Assembly (NCBI GenBank): GCA_021796445.1
Contig: JAKACB010000017.1
Span: forward strand, 1-15,438
Reading direction: 5' to 3'
Length of the DNA: 15,438 nt
Source: Nanobdellota archaeon
GTDB taxonomy: Archaea > Nanoarchaeota > Nanoarchaeia > Parvarchaeales > Parvarchaeaceae
Position numbers and translations under genes: made by a program. Shown piece after piece: positions 1 through 6,983 of this stretch. Below the pieces are notes generated by a model. That model was not told the DNA's origin and did not search any database. It saw only the letters and a program-made list of their open reading frames with translations. Position 1 is the first letter of the stretch; every line of letters starts with the position of its first letter.

Positions 1-1197
1 TCCGATCTTGTAAGTGATCCTGAAGAAAGGAAAAGACTGGCAATGCAAAAGTTTAAAGATATGTATGGGGAAAGTTTCTATCAAAAAGTGTTTGAAAACA
101 AGGATAATAAAAAGCTCGGATTTGTTTCTGATGATGGCAAGGTAATATTGAATCCAGAAGGTGCGCTTGAATTCTATAGGAAAAGTAAGTCGCAGCAGCT
201 CAACCAAGAAAGAGCAAGTCTTAATATGAGCTTAAGGAATTTGGAGTATCAAGAGACAGAGCTTCTGGCAAAAATGGGTGGAGGGAGGGCAGGATCCGAC
301 AAAAAAGAATTGGAAGCTGCACAGAAGAACCTTGAAAATATACAGGAGATGGTTAAAAACCTCAATCAAAAATATGCAGAGCTTGAAATAGAAGAAAAAA
401 ACCTCAGTAATCGGTTTGTGCCGTACGATAAAAAGGCGCCGGAGCTTGCTGCTCAGGGGATAGTTAAGGCTGCAATGTTTTCTTATAATAATACAGAATC
501 AAAACCAATGATACTTGTTGAAAATCCAATGTCTCCTGAAATGTCATTAAGTGATCCGAGAGATACTGCAGAAGCAGTAAGGATAGCCAGAGAGGAATTC
601 GCAAAAGAACTCCATGAAAAACAGCACTTGTCTCTTAAAGAAGCAGAAAAGATAAGCAGTGATATTATAGGCATAAATCTTGATATAGGGCATATAAATG
701 TCTTTAAATCATATATAAATCCAAAAACAGGGCAGGCTTACTCTGACAAGGACATAGTAGAGATGGCGAAGGCGGCAGGAGATTATTTAAAAAGATATCA
801 CTTGAATGATAATATGGGAAACAAGGACAGTCACCTTCCGTTGGGGCAGGGAAACGCGCCGATAAAGGATATTTACGATGCAATGATGGAAAAAGGACTC
901 GAAGTTCCAGCAATAATGGAGGTATTTGGAGGATTGGGTGGACTTGAAGGTGGAACTATTCAATCGCTTCAGTATATGGGTGCCCCTTTATATGGTAATA
1001 CTCCGTATGTATCACTGCCTTCATATCTTGGCCAGCCTTATTCTTCTATAGTTGGAGATTATTCATCTTATTCTAATCTTGGATTGAAGCAGGATATGTT
1101 CCCATATGGCGGTTTTTCAGGCATATTTCCTGCCGTAGGGGGCGGGTATATGGAGAATAAAGGCAATTCAAGCTTTTCGGGGGCGCCAATGGTATGA
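1..1197 (+). CDS. TIM-barrel protein with endonuclease IV/xylose isomerase-type metal site, 5' end missing
   Basis: The reading frame is open to base 1, so the true start lies upstream; the first in-window Met is at 43 and residues are numbered from it. The visible part holds a long charged segment (about 48-125) that reads as a coiled coil, then the second half of an AP_endonuc_2/xylose isomerase-like barrel. Residues matching the metal ligands of endonuclease IV can be seen in order: E160 (ILVEN), D214 and H217 (LDIGH), H253 and D256 (HLND), D262 and H264 (DSH) and E293 (IMEVFGG). The ligand set suggests a metal-dependent sugar isomerase or a nuclease; I cannot tell which. Residues after about 300 are a Gly/Tyr/Ser/Pro-rich tail of about 80 residues unlike the barrel. 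The stop overlaps the next start (ATGA), so the two genes are probably co-transcribed. The barrel fold is fairly sure, the reaction is not. Confidence 0.7.
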   Translation, partial: SDLVSDPEERKRLAMQKFKDMYGESFYQKVFENKDNKKLGFVSDDGKVILNPEGALEFYRKSKSQQLNQERASLNMSLRNLEYQETELLAKMGGGRAGSDKKELEAAQKNLENIQEMVKNLNQKYAELEIEEKNLSNRFVPYDKKAPELAAQGIVKAAMFSYNNTESKPMILVENPMSPEMSLSDPRDTAEAVRIAREEFAKELHEKQHLSLKEAEKISSDIIGINLDIGHINVFKSYINPKTGQAYSDKDIVEMAKAAGDYLKRYHLNDNMGNKDSHLPLGQGNAPIKDIYDAMMEKGLEVPAIMEVFGGLGGLEGGTIQSLQYMGAPLYGNTPYVSLPSYLGQPYSSIVGDYSSYSNLGLKQDMFPYGGFSGIFPAVGGGYMENKGNSSFSGAPMV

Positions 1198-1979
1198 TGG
1201 AAGAAAACAATGGAGAGGGACATTTGGAATTGAAAGGATACGATGCTGCTTATAAGTTTGCGAAAGGGATATTTGAGATGTATCCAAAAGTGATGAAAAC
1301 CATCGTTTTATTTGGTTCTTACAGCAAAGGCAAAGAAACTGAAAACAGCGATGTGGATATAATGGTGGTAATGGATGATGTTCTAAATAAACTGGATGAA
1401 AAAGTCCAATCTTTAATATTTTCAGATGTTGACAAACTGGTAAAGGAGAGCCAAGTAAAATTGCACATAAACTTTGTAACATTAACTGCTTTTTGGCGCG
1501 GAATCATAGCTGCAGATCCGGTTTCAGTAAATGTTCTAAAATATGGCGTTCCTTTAATAGATACAGGCTATTTTGAACCTTTACAGGCCCTGCTTAATAT
1601 GGGTGAGATAAAACCTACAGAGGAATCAATATATGCTTCTTTAACAAGAAGTGAACTATACTCGAATTCAGCAAAACTTAAACTTGCTTCTGTTGTTACA
1701 GATATGTACTGGTCTGTTGTAAACTCTGCGCAGGCTGCAATAATGAGGCAGGGAGATATACCTCCTTCACCAGAAGTTATACCCGAAATGCTTTTAAAGC
1801 TTGAAGAAAGAGGGTTGGTAACTAAGAAGCATATTACTGATTTCAATGAGATATTTGCACTTGGAAAAAGATTGTTTCATGGAGAAAAGATAGACCTAAA
1901 CGGGGAAAAAGCCCAGGAAATAATAGTAAAAGGAACTGAGTTTAGTTCAAAGATGGCAGACCTTGCAAAGTCTAAATAA
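1194..1979 (+). CDS. Nucleotidyltransferase (MNT, pol beta superfamily) protein with C-terminal helical domain
   Basis: The N-terminal domain carries the minimal nucleotidyltransferase signature: LFGSYSKG at 39-46 followed by SDVDI at 52-56, giving G41-S42 and the metal carboxylates D53 and D55. The position where the third carboxylate is usually found (strand VKLHINFV, 88-95) shows H and N rather than D or E, so activity is uncertain. Residues from about 140 are helical and resemble a HEPN or nucleotidyltransferase-substrate-binding domain, but I see no clear RxxxxH HEPN RNase motif. MNT-HEPN pairs are known as toxin-antitoxin systems; here both parts appear to be in one protein of 261 residues, so a regulatory or nucleotide-transfer role is equally possible. 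Two ATGs (1194 and 1197) can serve as start. The gene overlaps the TIM-barrel gene upstream and, tail to tail, the transporter gene by 8 bases. Confidence 0.7.
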   Translation: MMEENNGEGHLELKGYDAAYKFAKGIFEMYPKVMKTIVLFGSYSKGKETENSDVDIMVVMDDVLNKLDEKVQSLIFSDVDKLVKESQVKLHINFVTLTAFWRGIIAADPVSVNVLKYGVPLIDTGYFEPLQALLNMGEIKPTEESIYASLTRSELYSNSAKLKLASVVTDMYWSVVNSAQAAIMRQGDIPPSPEVIPEMLLKLEERGLVTKKHITDFNEIFALGKRLFHGEKIDLNGEKAQEIIVKGTEFSSKMADLAKSK

Positions 1980-2523
1980 ACATATTTATTAGTATGCCTA
2001 AAAAAGCACTTATCACTGCGATAAGCAGTCCTGTTCCTGCAGTTTTTAACCCTTCTTTTATCTTTTGTGTCTTTTCTTCCTGCGAGTAACCTCCTATGGA
2101 TGCAAGTATTATCAAACTTAGAATAAGGGAGATAACGCTTGTGATAACGCTTTGCTTTGCATTTAAAGCGTAGTATACAATATAGGGTAAAAGAACAATA
2201 AAGCTGCCCAGTAGCGTTGAAAGAAAGCCTATTTCAGCATATCTGAGATTTTTCGCTTTTTTTAGCTGCGTAATCTTGTTAGGGCTGTACTCCTTAGCAA
2301 AGAGTACTTTTCTATATTCCTTCATTTGCTGGCCCAATACAAAATTCTCAGCGTTATAAGCAGAAAAGAAATTGGAAAGCGAACCGCTTACTCCCACTAA
2401 AAGAATAGATGCAAAGGTAAGCTGATAACTATGGAAAACAGAAATACCTAAAGAGATACCAAGTCCAAGAAAAAGTCCATCGCTTAAACCTAGAATTATA
2501 TATCTATTTTTTGCTCTTTCCAT
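1972..2523 (-). CDS. VIT/CCC1-like membrane protein (probable iron/manganese transporter)
   Basis: A protein of 183 residues with about five hydrophobic segments (roughly 8-29, 35-55, 98-120, 125-146, 160-182). The first segment contains GLSDGLFLGLG, matching the GxxDGL pattern with its conserved Asp (D15) in helix 1 of the VIT1/CCC1 family, and a charged cytoplasmic stretch (about 66-95) lies between helices 2 and 3 as in that family. Family members move Fe(II) or Mn(II) across membranes; the substrate here is inferred only. It starts inside the end of the DUF211 gene with a 20-base overlap, so the two are almost certainly translated from one mRNA. Its 3' end overlaps the convergent nucleotidyltransferase gene by 8 bases. 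No Shine-Dalgarno sequence is visible before the ATG. Confidence 0.6.
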   Translation of the reverse strand: MERAKNRYIILGLSDGLFLGLGISLGISVFHSYQLTFASILLVGVSGSLSNFFSAYNAENFVLGQQMKEYRKVLFAKEYSPNKITQLKKAKNLRYAEIGFLSTLLGSFIVLLPYIVYYALNAKQSVITSVISLILSLIILASIGGYSQEEKTQKIKEGLKTAGTGLLIAVISAFLGILINMFI

Positions 2524-2776
2524 TAGAACTTACTGTAGCTTCATCTAAACTGTTTATTACCGCTCCTCTGTCCTTCAAAGCTTTCTGTATGCCTTCAAAG
2601 TTTATTTTTGAGCCTTCGACAACTATCTTTAGGCCTTCAGTGTGTATGTCAACTTCTACAACCTTTATGAAAACATCTCCATTTCTTACGTGTTTTGCAA
2701 TATCATTTGCAAGGTCTATTATGTTGTACTCACCGATGGGTTTTACTGCGTCTATAACAAGTCTACTCAAATACAT
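2504..2776 (-). CDS. DUF211 family protein
   Basis: A 90-residue protein that reads along its whole length like the archaeal DUF211 family: RLVIDAVKP near the N-terminus, a VKVVEVDIHTEGLKIVVEG core (with one extra residue pattern of alternating strands), and INFEGIQKALKDRGAVINSLDEA at the C-terminus. These are small ferredoxin-like alpha/beta proteins found mainly in archaea. The Methanothermobacter member MTH889 was solved as a ring oligomer with calcium bound, and no cellular function is established. It is the first gene of a two-gene unit with the VIT-like transporter. The start at 2776 has a TATA-like element about 30 bases ahead, fitting a leaderless mRNA. Confidence 0.8.
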   Translation of the reverse strand: MYLSRLVIDAVKPIGEYNIIDLANDIAKHVRNGDVFIKVVEVDIHTEGLKIVVEGSKINFEGIQKALKDRGAVINSLDEATVSSNGKSKK

Positions 2777-2803
2777 ATAACGTGTATTTTATGTCCTTTA
2801 ACA

Positions 2804-2812
2804 TTAATAAAT
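2804..2812 (-). promoter_or_regulatory. TATA-like element of the DUF211-VIT unit
   Basis: On the minus strand this reads TTTATTAAT, centred about 32 bases before the DUF211 start codon. No ribosome binding site lies between, which fits a leaderless or very short-leader transcript. It shares a 125-base divergent spacer with the promoter of the gene at 2902. Confidence 0.4.
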
Positions 2813-2866
2813 CTTTAATTTGCAAGCATATCTGCTTAATTTTGATTGTAATTTTAATTAAAAAAG

Positions 2867-2880
2867 AAACATTTAAATAC
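2867..2880 (+). promoter_or_regulatory. BRE/TATA promoter of the surface protein gene at 2902
   Basis: GAAACATTTAAATAC is close to the archaeal BRE plus TATA consensus (purine-rich BRE, then TTTAAATA). The box is centred near 2875, 27 bases before the ATG, predicting transcription to begin at or within a few bases of the start codon. Confidence 0.65.
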
Positions 2881-2901
2881 TATTAATTTTAATACGTAAA
2901 T

Positions 2902-3294
2902 ATGGTTTTAAATAGAAAGGCTCAAGGGTTGCCTATAAATACTATTATACTTATAGCAATAGGTTTGCTTATACTTGTCCTTTTGATTACTTTTGTGTTA
3001 GGAGGGTTTAAAGGATTAGGGGGCGGTGCTAGTACAAGTAGCAGCGCCGTCAGCGCCTTCGAGACAGAATGTCAGACAACAGCCTCTTCTGCCGCTTCAG
3101 CTGGTTCTTTTCCTTATGGTTGGTGCAGTTCAACAATGACAGAGTCTAATGGCAAAGTTTTATGGTGTTACACCAACCCTTCAACGCTTACAAATATAAC
3201 TACTACAACTTTGTATAATGGATCTACATTGGCAGGGCCTGCTGGTACGGGTGCGAGAACGGGTACTAATATAATAAATTGCCCAGCTCCATAA
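2902..3294 (+). CDS. Secreted or membrane-anchored protein with pilin-like class III signal peptide
   Basis: A protein of 130 residues. The N-terminus RKAQGLPINTIILIAIG (5-21) continues as a hydrophobic helix to about residue 34. It looks like the class III (archaellin/pilin) signal peptides of archaea, with basic residues then A/G-Q-G directly before the helix. The exported part is rich in Ser, Thr, Ala and Gly, with two N-glycosylation sequons (N98, N106) and four cysteines (C57, C75, C89, C127) that could form two disulfides. No enzymatic domain is recognised. It is likely a small surface or pilus subunit, or a decoy-like surface protein. It is preceded by a strong TATA box with leaderless spacing and followed closely by another surface protein gene with its own promoter. 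Confidence 0.7.
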   Translation: MVLNRKAQGLPINTIILIAIGLLILVLLITFVLGGFKGLGGGASTSSSAVSAFETECQTTASSAASAGSFPYGWCSSTMTESNGKVLWCYTNPSTLTNITTTTLYNGSTLAGPAGTGARTGTNIINCPAP

Positions 3295-3302
3295 TTAGTC
3301 TT

Positions 3303-3326
3303 CATTAAAAAGCTTTTTATTTAATG
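3303..3326. repeat. Inverted repeat between two surface-protein genes
   Basis: The outer arms CATTAA and TTAATG enclose a 14-base perfect palindrome (TAAAAAGCTTTTTA, 3306-3319). It could end transcription of the upstream gene, since the T run is compatible with archaeal oligo-T termination. The same T-rich sequence (about 3313-3323) sits about 25 bases before the ATG at 3343 and probably doubles as that gene's TATA region. Confidence 0.4.
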
Positions 3327-3342
3327 ACTTTGTTTTTAGTAA

Positions 3343-3978
3343 ATGAAGAAAAGATCTGCTTTGACGAATGTACTGATGATAGTGTTTTTAATAATAATTT
3401 TAATAGCAATATTCTATGCATTTAAAATGCACGTAGTTCTCTTTAATTCGTGCTATTTCTCAAATGAAACTTTGGCAGTAAACGGTTCAGGACCTTTCTG
3501 TCTGTCAAATACTGGCGTAAATATAATAATAAACAGGTCTATACTCTCTTATTATCCAAATTCTACCTTGGCAATACATAATCAGAATATTTCTGCTTTA
3601 CCCTTTTCATTTCTTGATAATAATCCTTTGATAACTGTATGGAATGAGCCAACGGTTTTAAGTGCAGATTCATATTCATTTCTTACAATACCAGATACTT
3701 TCAAGGTTCATATGGTATATAATGCATCAGTATCAACTAATTTCATAGTTATGACAAATCAGCAGTATGTTGGATGGGTAACGACAAAGCAGCTTAATAA
3801 CAATTATGTAGCCATTCAAACAGGTAAAAACATATCTCTGTGGTTCAATGAAAGCACGGGATGTGCTGGTTATGTTGCAGTCATTGAATCTATTTCAGGC
3901 AGTGCCGTTGCAATTTCGCCAGACGAAAAAATACTTTATGACCCTGCTACTTCACCAACGGGGGCATGTGCTGGCTGA
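3343..3978 (+). CDS. Single-pass surface protein, heavily N-glycosylation-prone
   Basis: A protein of 211 residues with a basic start (MKKR), one hydrophobic helix (about 9-30) and a long extracytoplasmic part that I do not recognise. The outer part holds at least eight Asn-X-Ser/Thr sequons (for example N41, N47, N64, N73, N82) and four cysteines (including C37 and C53 near the membrane), as expected of an exported, glycosylated, disulfide-stabilised archaeal protein. The predicted strand-rich sequence suggests a beta-sandwich ectodomain. The N-terminus lacks the KGQ/KAQ motif, so this is more likely an uncleaved anchor than a pilin. The A/T-rich element at about 3313-3323 is the probable TATA box. 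The product is real by length and composition, but its role is unknown. Confidence 0.65.
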   Translation: MKKRSALTNVLMIVFLIIILIAIFYAFKMHVVLFNSCYFSNETLAVNGSGPFCLSNTGVNIIINRSILSYYPNSTLAIHNQNISALPFSFLDNNPLITVWNEPTVLSADSYSFLTIPDTFKVHMVYNASVSTNFIVMTNQQYVGWVTTKQLNNNYVAIQTGKNISLWFNESTGCAGYVAVIESISGSAVAISPDEKILYDPATSPTGACAG

Positions 3979-3987
3979 AATGTCAAT

Positions 3988-3995
3988 TTTAAATT
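3988..3995 (+). promoter_or_regulatory. TATA box of the KaiC-like/GTPase cluster
   Basis: TTTTAAAT is centred about 26 bases before the ATG at 4017. It is the first promoter of the five-gene signalling cluster and again predicts a leaderless transcript. Confidence 0.5.
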
Positions 3996-4016
3996 GTTTA
4001 ATTTACATTATATAAC

Positions 4017-4628
4017 ATGGAAATCGATATTTTTGATGCGGTAAATGAACTAAAGAGCTTTTATGAAGAGAATGCTCCTCTTTCAAAGATAAGTGGTTTG
4101 ATAGCTTATAAAAAAGTATCCATAAGTCTTGAATACAAAGAAGGCGTTATATCCATAAAGGCGCAGCATCCTTTAACAATAAAAATTTATAAAATATATA
4201 ATATTTTGTTAAGGCTTTTCCTTATAAAATCTGTAAAATTAACTATTGATTTCATAGAGAATAACCAGCAGAAATCGGTTTCAAAGCAATTCGGTTCGGA
4301 TGAGAACATAGATCCGGTAATAGAAGATCTTAAAGGCTTGCCACATGATAGCATAACTGACATAGTAATAGATACTGATTACTTTAAAATAGTTGAAACA
4401 CAGGATATGAGCGACAAAGTTTCTATAATGCTTAAAAAGAATGGTAAAAAGGAGCTTTTTAAGAGTCTTTCAAATTACCTTTTTCCATTCATAAATATGC
4501 CTGCAAATGAGTCTTTGCTGGAGGAAATAAACTTCCTGAAGCAGGAAGATCAGTTGACGGTAGACATCTTAATGAAGGTTGACGGTTCTCCGATGGGGAT
4601 AAAATCAAAAAAAGTAAGGTTGGTTTAA
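4017..4628 (+). CDS. Unknown protein, first gene of the KaiC-like/GTPase/Roadblock cluster
   Basis: A protein of 203 residues that I do not recognise. It is acidic-basic mixed, with alternating strands and helices and no signal peptide. A segment at about 53-76 (TIKIYKIYNILLRLFLIKSV) is hydrophobic but studded with Lys/Arg, more like an amphipathic or membrane-touching helix than a transmembrane span. There are no cysteines and no visible catalytic motif. It ends one base before the start of the KaiC-like gene, so the two are almost certainly co-translated. The position suggests an adaptor or effector of the ATPase-like/GTPase proteins that follow; this is inference from context only. Confidence 0.6.
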   Translation: MEIDIFDAVNELKSFYEENAPLSKISGLIAYKKVSISLEYKEGVISIKAQHPLTIKIYKIYNILLRLFLIKSVKLTIDFIENNQQKSVSKQFGSDENIDPVIEDLKGLPHDSITDIVIDTDYFKIVETQDMSDKVSIMLKKNGKKELFKSLSNYLFPFINMPANESLLEEINFLKQEDQLTVDILMKVDGSPMGIKSKKVRLV

Positions 4629-4629
4629 T

Positions 4630-5298
4630 ATGGAAGGTATAAAAACAGGTTTTAAAAATTTTGATGAACTTACTAATGGTTTGGATTACAGAAAGGTCTA
4701 TGCTTTATTTGGAGACAAAGAATCAGGAAAAGAGCAGTTTATATATAAACTTGTGCAGTCTGCACTTTCGGCTAAGAATGCGATTGTTTATGTTTTAACT
4801 TCAAAGTCATATTCTGAATTAATAACTGAATTCAATTCCAGAGGCATAAATATAAATCCGTATTTAGGGGCGGATTTTAGAATATTGGATGATTTTAGTA
4901 GGACAAACTCACCCAGCGCCACCGATAATTCCTACGCGAAAATATTAAATGGGCCTTTGGATTTAACGGGTTTATCTGTTTCTCTATCAAGTGCAAACAG
5001 CGATTTTGTAAAAGATGCAAAACCAGTCATAAACATATTTGACAATTTGTCAAATTTATTGATATATAATAATCCTGTAACAGTATATAGATTCCTTCAG
5101 TTTGTTGTAGGAAAGGCAAAGTTGGCAGGAATAACTACAATATTTTCTATAGATGTTGCTATGCATCCACCTGAAGTTATAGAAACGATAAAGAACATTT
5201 CCGATGCAGTAATAGATTTAAAACTTCAAGAGGGGAAGAGATACTTTAAGCTTTCCGGTACAAGCAAAGAAGTACTTCAGTTCAAGGAAATCGAATGA
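4630..5298 (+). CDS. KaiC-like/RecA-superfamily protein with degenerate P-loop
   Basis: A protein of 222 residues with the opening of KaiC-family domains: KTGFKNFDELTNGL (5-18), then a strand and a P-loop position reading GDKESGKEQF (28-37). The usual GxxGxGK[S/T] becomes GKE, so the Ser/Thr that coordinates magnesium is replaced by E35. The Walker B strand is PVINIFDNLSNLL with D138. The C-terminal half (IFSIDVAMHPPEVIETIKNISDAVIDLKL) has the order of strands seen in FlaH/KaiC-like archaeal proteins. It may bind nucleotide weakly or have become a scaffold. KaiC-like proteins have been proposed as signalling hubs in archaea, and the neighbourhood (GTPase and Roadblock) fits that idea. The start is one base after the previous stop. 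Confidence 0.7.
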   Translation: MEGIKTGFKNFDELTNGLDYRKVYALFGDKESGKEQFIYKLVQSALSAKNAIVYVLTSKSYSELITEFNSRGININPYLGADFRILDDFSRTNSPSATDNSYAKILNGPLDLTGLSVSLSSANSDFVKDAKPVINIFDNLSNLLIYNNPVTVYRFLQFVVGKAKLAGITTIFSIDVAMHPPEVIETIKNISDAVIDLKLQEGKRYFKLSGTSKEVLQFKEIE

Positions 5299-5299
5299 T

Positions 5300-5308
5300 A
5301 TATTTAAA
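5300..5308 (+). promoter_or_regulatory. TATA box before the KaiC-GTPase fusion gene
   Basis: ATATTTAAA lies directly after the stop codon of the preceding gene, about 30 bases before the ATG at 5335. The fusion gene can therefore be transcribed independently within the cluster. Confidence 0.5.
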
Positions 5309-5334
5309 AGCAATAATTACCATATCTTTATTAT

Positions 5335-6576
5335 ATGATAGAATATAAAGGATTGGATGGAATAACAGACAAGGATTTTGACCCTTACTTTGGGATAGCT
5401 AAGTTGGATGAACAGCTTAAAGGGATACCTTCTAAGAAAGTGGTATTAATATCCGCTTCGCCATCCGTAGGAAACGAAGTGTTTGGATACCAGATAATAC
5501 ATAAGAATATAACCTCTGGGGTAAAAGTTCTTGTATTCCTGAATAGAACCTCTCCACAGTCTTATCTCACAGAAATGAAAGAATACGACTTTCCTGCCAA
5601 TGAAAACTTATTTATAATAGATGCATACAGTGGAATAACGGGTATAAAATCCGATGAAACTGATCACATAAGGGTAATAGGTAATCCTTATGACAAGGAA
5701 GAAGTTAGGACGAAGGTTCTTAAAGAACTAGGTAATGGATATGGATTGCTTGTAATCGATTCCTTTTCATTGCTTGCTGATTTCTTTGATTTTTCATTTG
5801 CCACTTCATTTATGAATGATATAAAAAAAGAGGTTGTAAGTAAAGACTCAGCAGCAGTACTTCTTTTTACAGACTGGGGCTATGAAAAACAAAACGTAGA
5901 CAAGCTGCTTTCAAATGTCAATTCAACAATAGAGGTTAAAGGAATAGAAAAGCGAGTTATCTTCGGCCAATATTTTGCTGTATTAAAGTGTGATTGGATT
6001 GAAGAAAATCCGGCATTTTCCTCAGTTTTATTTAAAGCAATGAAGCCTGGAGGAATAAAAGTTTATTTCCCTAAAATTCTCGTAACCGGGCCAACTGATG
6101 CAGGTAAAAGTTCTTTTATACACAGTGCTTCCAAGAATGCAGTAAGTGTAGATAAACTTGGAGGGACTATAGCATTAGACCACGGAACAGTTGATTTTCA
6201 AGGTTATCGTGCAGATTTGTTTGGAACACCTGGGCAGGAGAGGTTCGATCCTCTGCTTAAAATGCTTGGCGGTGAGGCTATTGGGGTATTTCTTGTAGTA
6301 GACTCAACTAAACCGGAACAGTTTCCAAGAGCAGTGGAAATGCTTAGAAAAACGGAAACTTATGGTTTGCCTGTAGTAGTTATTGCAAATAAATCTGATC
6401 TTGATGGCGCACTTAAAAAAGAGGAAATACGAGAAAAGCTTCACTTAGATTCTGCAATAATATTAATACAGACGGTTGCGGAGGACCTATCAAAAGTTGA
6501 TCCAAACGAGCCAACAAAATTAAAGGAGGCAGGAATAAACGAGGCCTTATCTGCCTTGTTCAAGCAGTTAACATAA
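5335..6576 (+). CDS. KaiC-like domain fused to a COG2229/MglA-type small GTPase
   Basis: A protein of 413 residues with two domains. Residues 15-240 resemble KaiC/FlaH: FGIAKLDEQLKGI, then a P-loop position reading SASPSVGNEVF (40-50), which has lost the Lys and Ser/Thr of Walker A, and a Walker B strand LLVIDS with D142. Residues 245-413 are a complete Ras-like GTPase: G1 GPTDAGKSS (252-260), switch I Thr at about T278, G3 DLFGTPGQERF (294-304) and G4 NKSD (352-355). The GTPGQERF form of switch II is typical of COG2229 GTPases, including Streptomyces conservon CvnD proteins, rather than of Ras (DTAGQ). The gene lies 30 bases before a Roadblock gene, the usual partner or GAP of such GTPases. 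Likely role: a GTP switch whose KaiC-like half docks, oligomerises or senses. The fusion order is the unusual part. Confidence 0.8.
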   Translation: MIEYKGLDGITDKDFDPYFGIAKLDEQLKGIPSKKVVLISASPSVGNEVFGYQIIHKNITSGVKVLVFLNRTSPQSYLTEMKEYDFPANENLFIIDAYSGITGIKSDETDHIRVIGNPYDKEEVRTKVLKELGNGYGLLVIDSFSLLADFFDFSFATSFMNDIKKEVVSKDSAAVLLFTDWGYEKQNVDKLLSNVNSTIEVKGIEKRVIFGQYFAVLKCDWIEENPAFSSVLFKAMKPGGIKVYFPKILVTGPTDAGKSSFIHSASKNAVSVDKLGGTIALDHGTVDFQGYRADLFGTPGQERFDPLLKMLGGEAIGVFLVVDSTKPEQFPRAVEMLRKTETYGLPVVVIANKSDLDGALKKEEIREKLHLDSAIILIQTVAEDLSKVDPNEPTKLKEAGINEALSALFKQLT

Positions 6577-6578
6577 TT

Positions 6579-6588
6579 ATTTAAATAA
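6579..6588 (+). promoter_or_regulatory. TATA box of the Roadblock gene
   Basis: TATTTAAATA, a near-perfect archaeal TATA box, begins three bases after the stop codon of the fusion gene and is centred about 24 bases before the ATG at 6607. It could let the small Roadblock partner be made in excess over the GTPase. Confidence 0.6.
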
Positions 6589-6606
6589 GAAAATCATAAA
6601 TTAAAT

Positions 6607-6981
6607 ATGGCTACAAAATCAGAACAATTGAAAAGTGTTTTACAAAGATTAAGCACTGTTGGTGGGATAAAGGCGTCTGCTGTTATATCAGCTAATGGTT
6701 TGCCTATGGTCTCTTTAATGCCTGAAGATGTAGATCCTAATACCTTTGCTGCGATGCTGGCTTCAATGGTAGGTTCAGCAGAAACAGCTATCAAATCTTT
6801 GGGTGCAAAAAATACCTTAGAAAGGGTAGTTGCAGAGTCAAAAGACATAAGAGTGGTAGCTGTACAAGCAGGGACAGATGCAATACTTACAATAATGATA
6901 GATCCTAATACAAATTACGGTTTGATTCTTCTAGAATCTTCTAAGGCTTCAAGTGAAATTGCACAGATCATGAAGCAGTAA
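6607..6981 (+). CDS. Roadblock/LC7 (MglB-like) domain protein
   Basis: A single Roadblock/LC7 domain of 124 residues: helix 1 (about 3-18), strands GIKASAVISANGLPMVSL (20-37) with the family's A-x-I/V-x-x-x-NGxP turn, a long central helix (about 46-64, FAAMLASMVGSAETAIKSL), then strands for the sheet (ERVVAESKDIRVVAVQAG and AILTIMI) and a C-terminal helix. The size and order match MglB and archaeal/bacterial COG2018 proteins, which dimerise and act as regulators, often GAPs, of MglA-type GTPases. It follows the GTPase fusion and precedes the phosphatase-like gene by two bases. The start at 6607 is set by a TATA box about 24 bases upstream. Confidence 0.85.
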   Translation: MATKSEQLKSVLQRLSTVGGIKASAVISANGLPMVSLMPEDVDPNTFAAMLASMVGSAETAIKSLGAKNTLERVVAESKDIRVVAVQAGTDAILTIMIDPNTNYGLILLESSKASSEIAQIMKQ

Positions 6982-6983
6982 GA

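Noticed and set aside
1194..1979. Reading the MNT protein as a HEPN-MNT toxin-antitoxin system
   Set aside because: There is only one polypeptide, no RxxxxH RNase motif is visible in the helical part, and no separate toxin gene lies next to it.
2511..2780. Plus-strand open frame antisense to DUF211
   Set aside because: The minus-strand DUF211 product matches a known family along its length; the plus-strand frame resembles nothing and has no TATA element.
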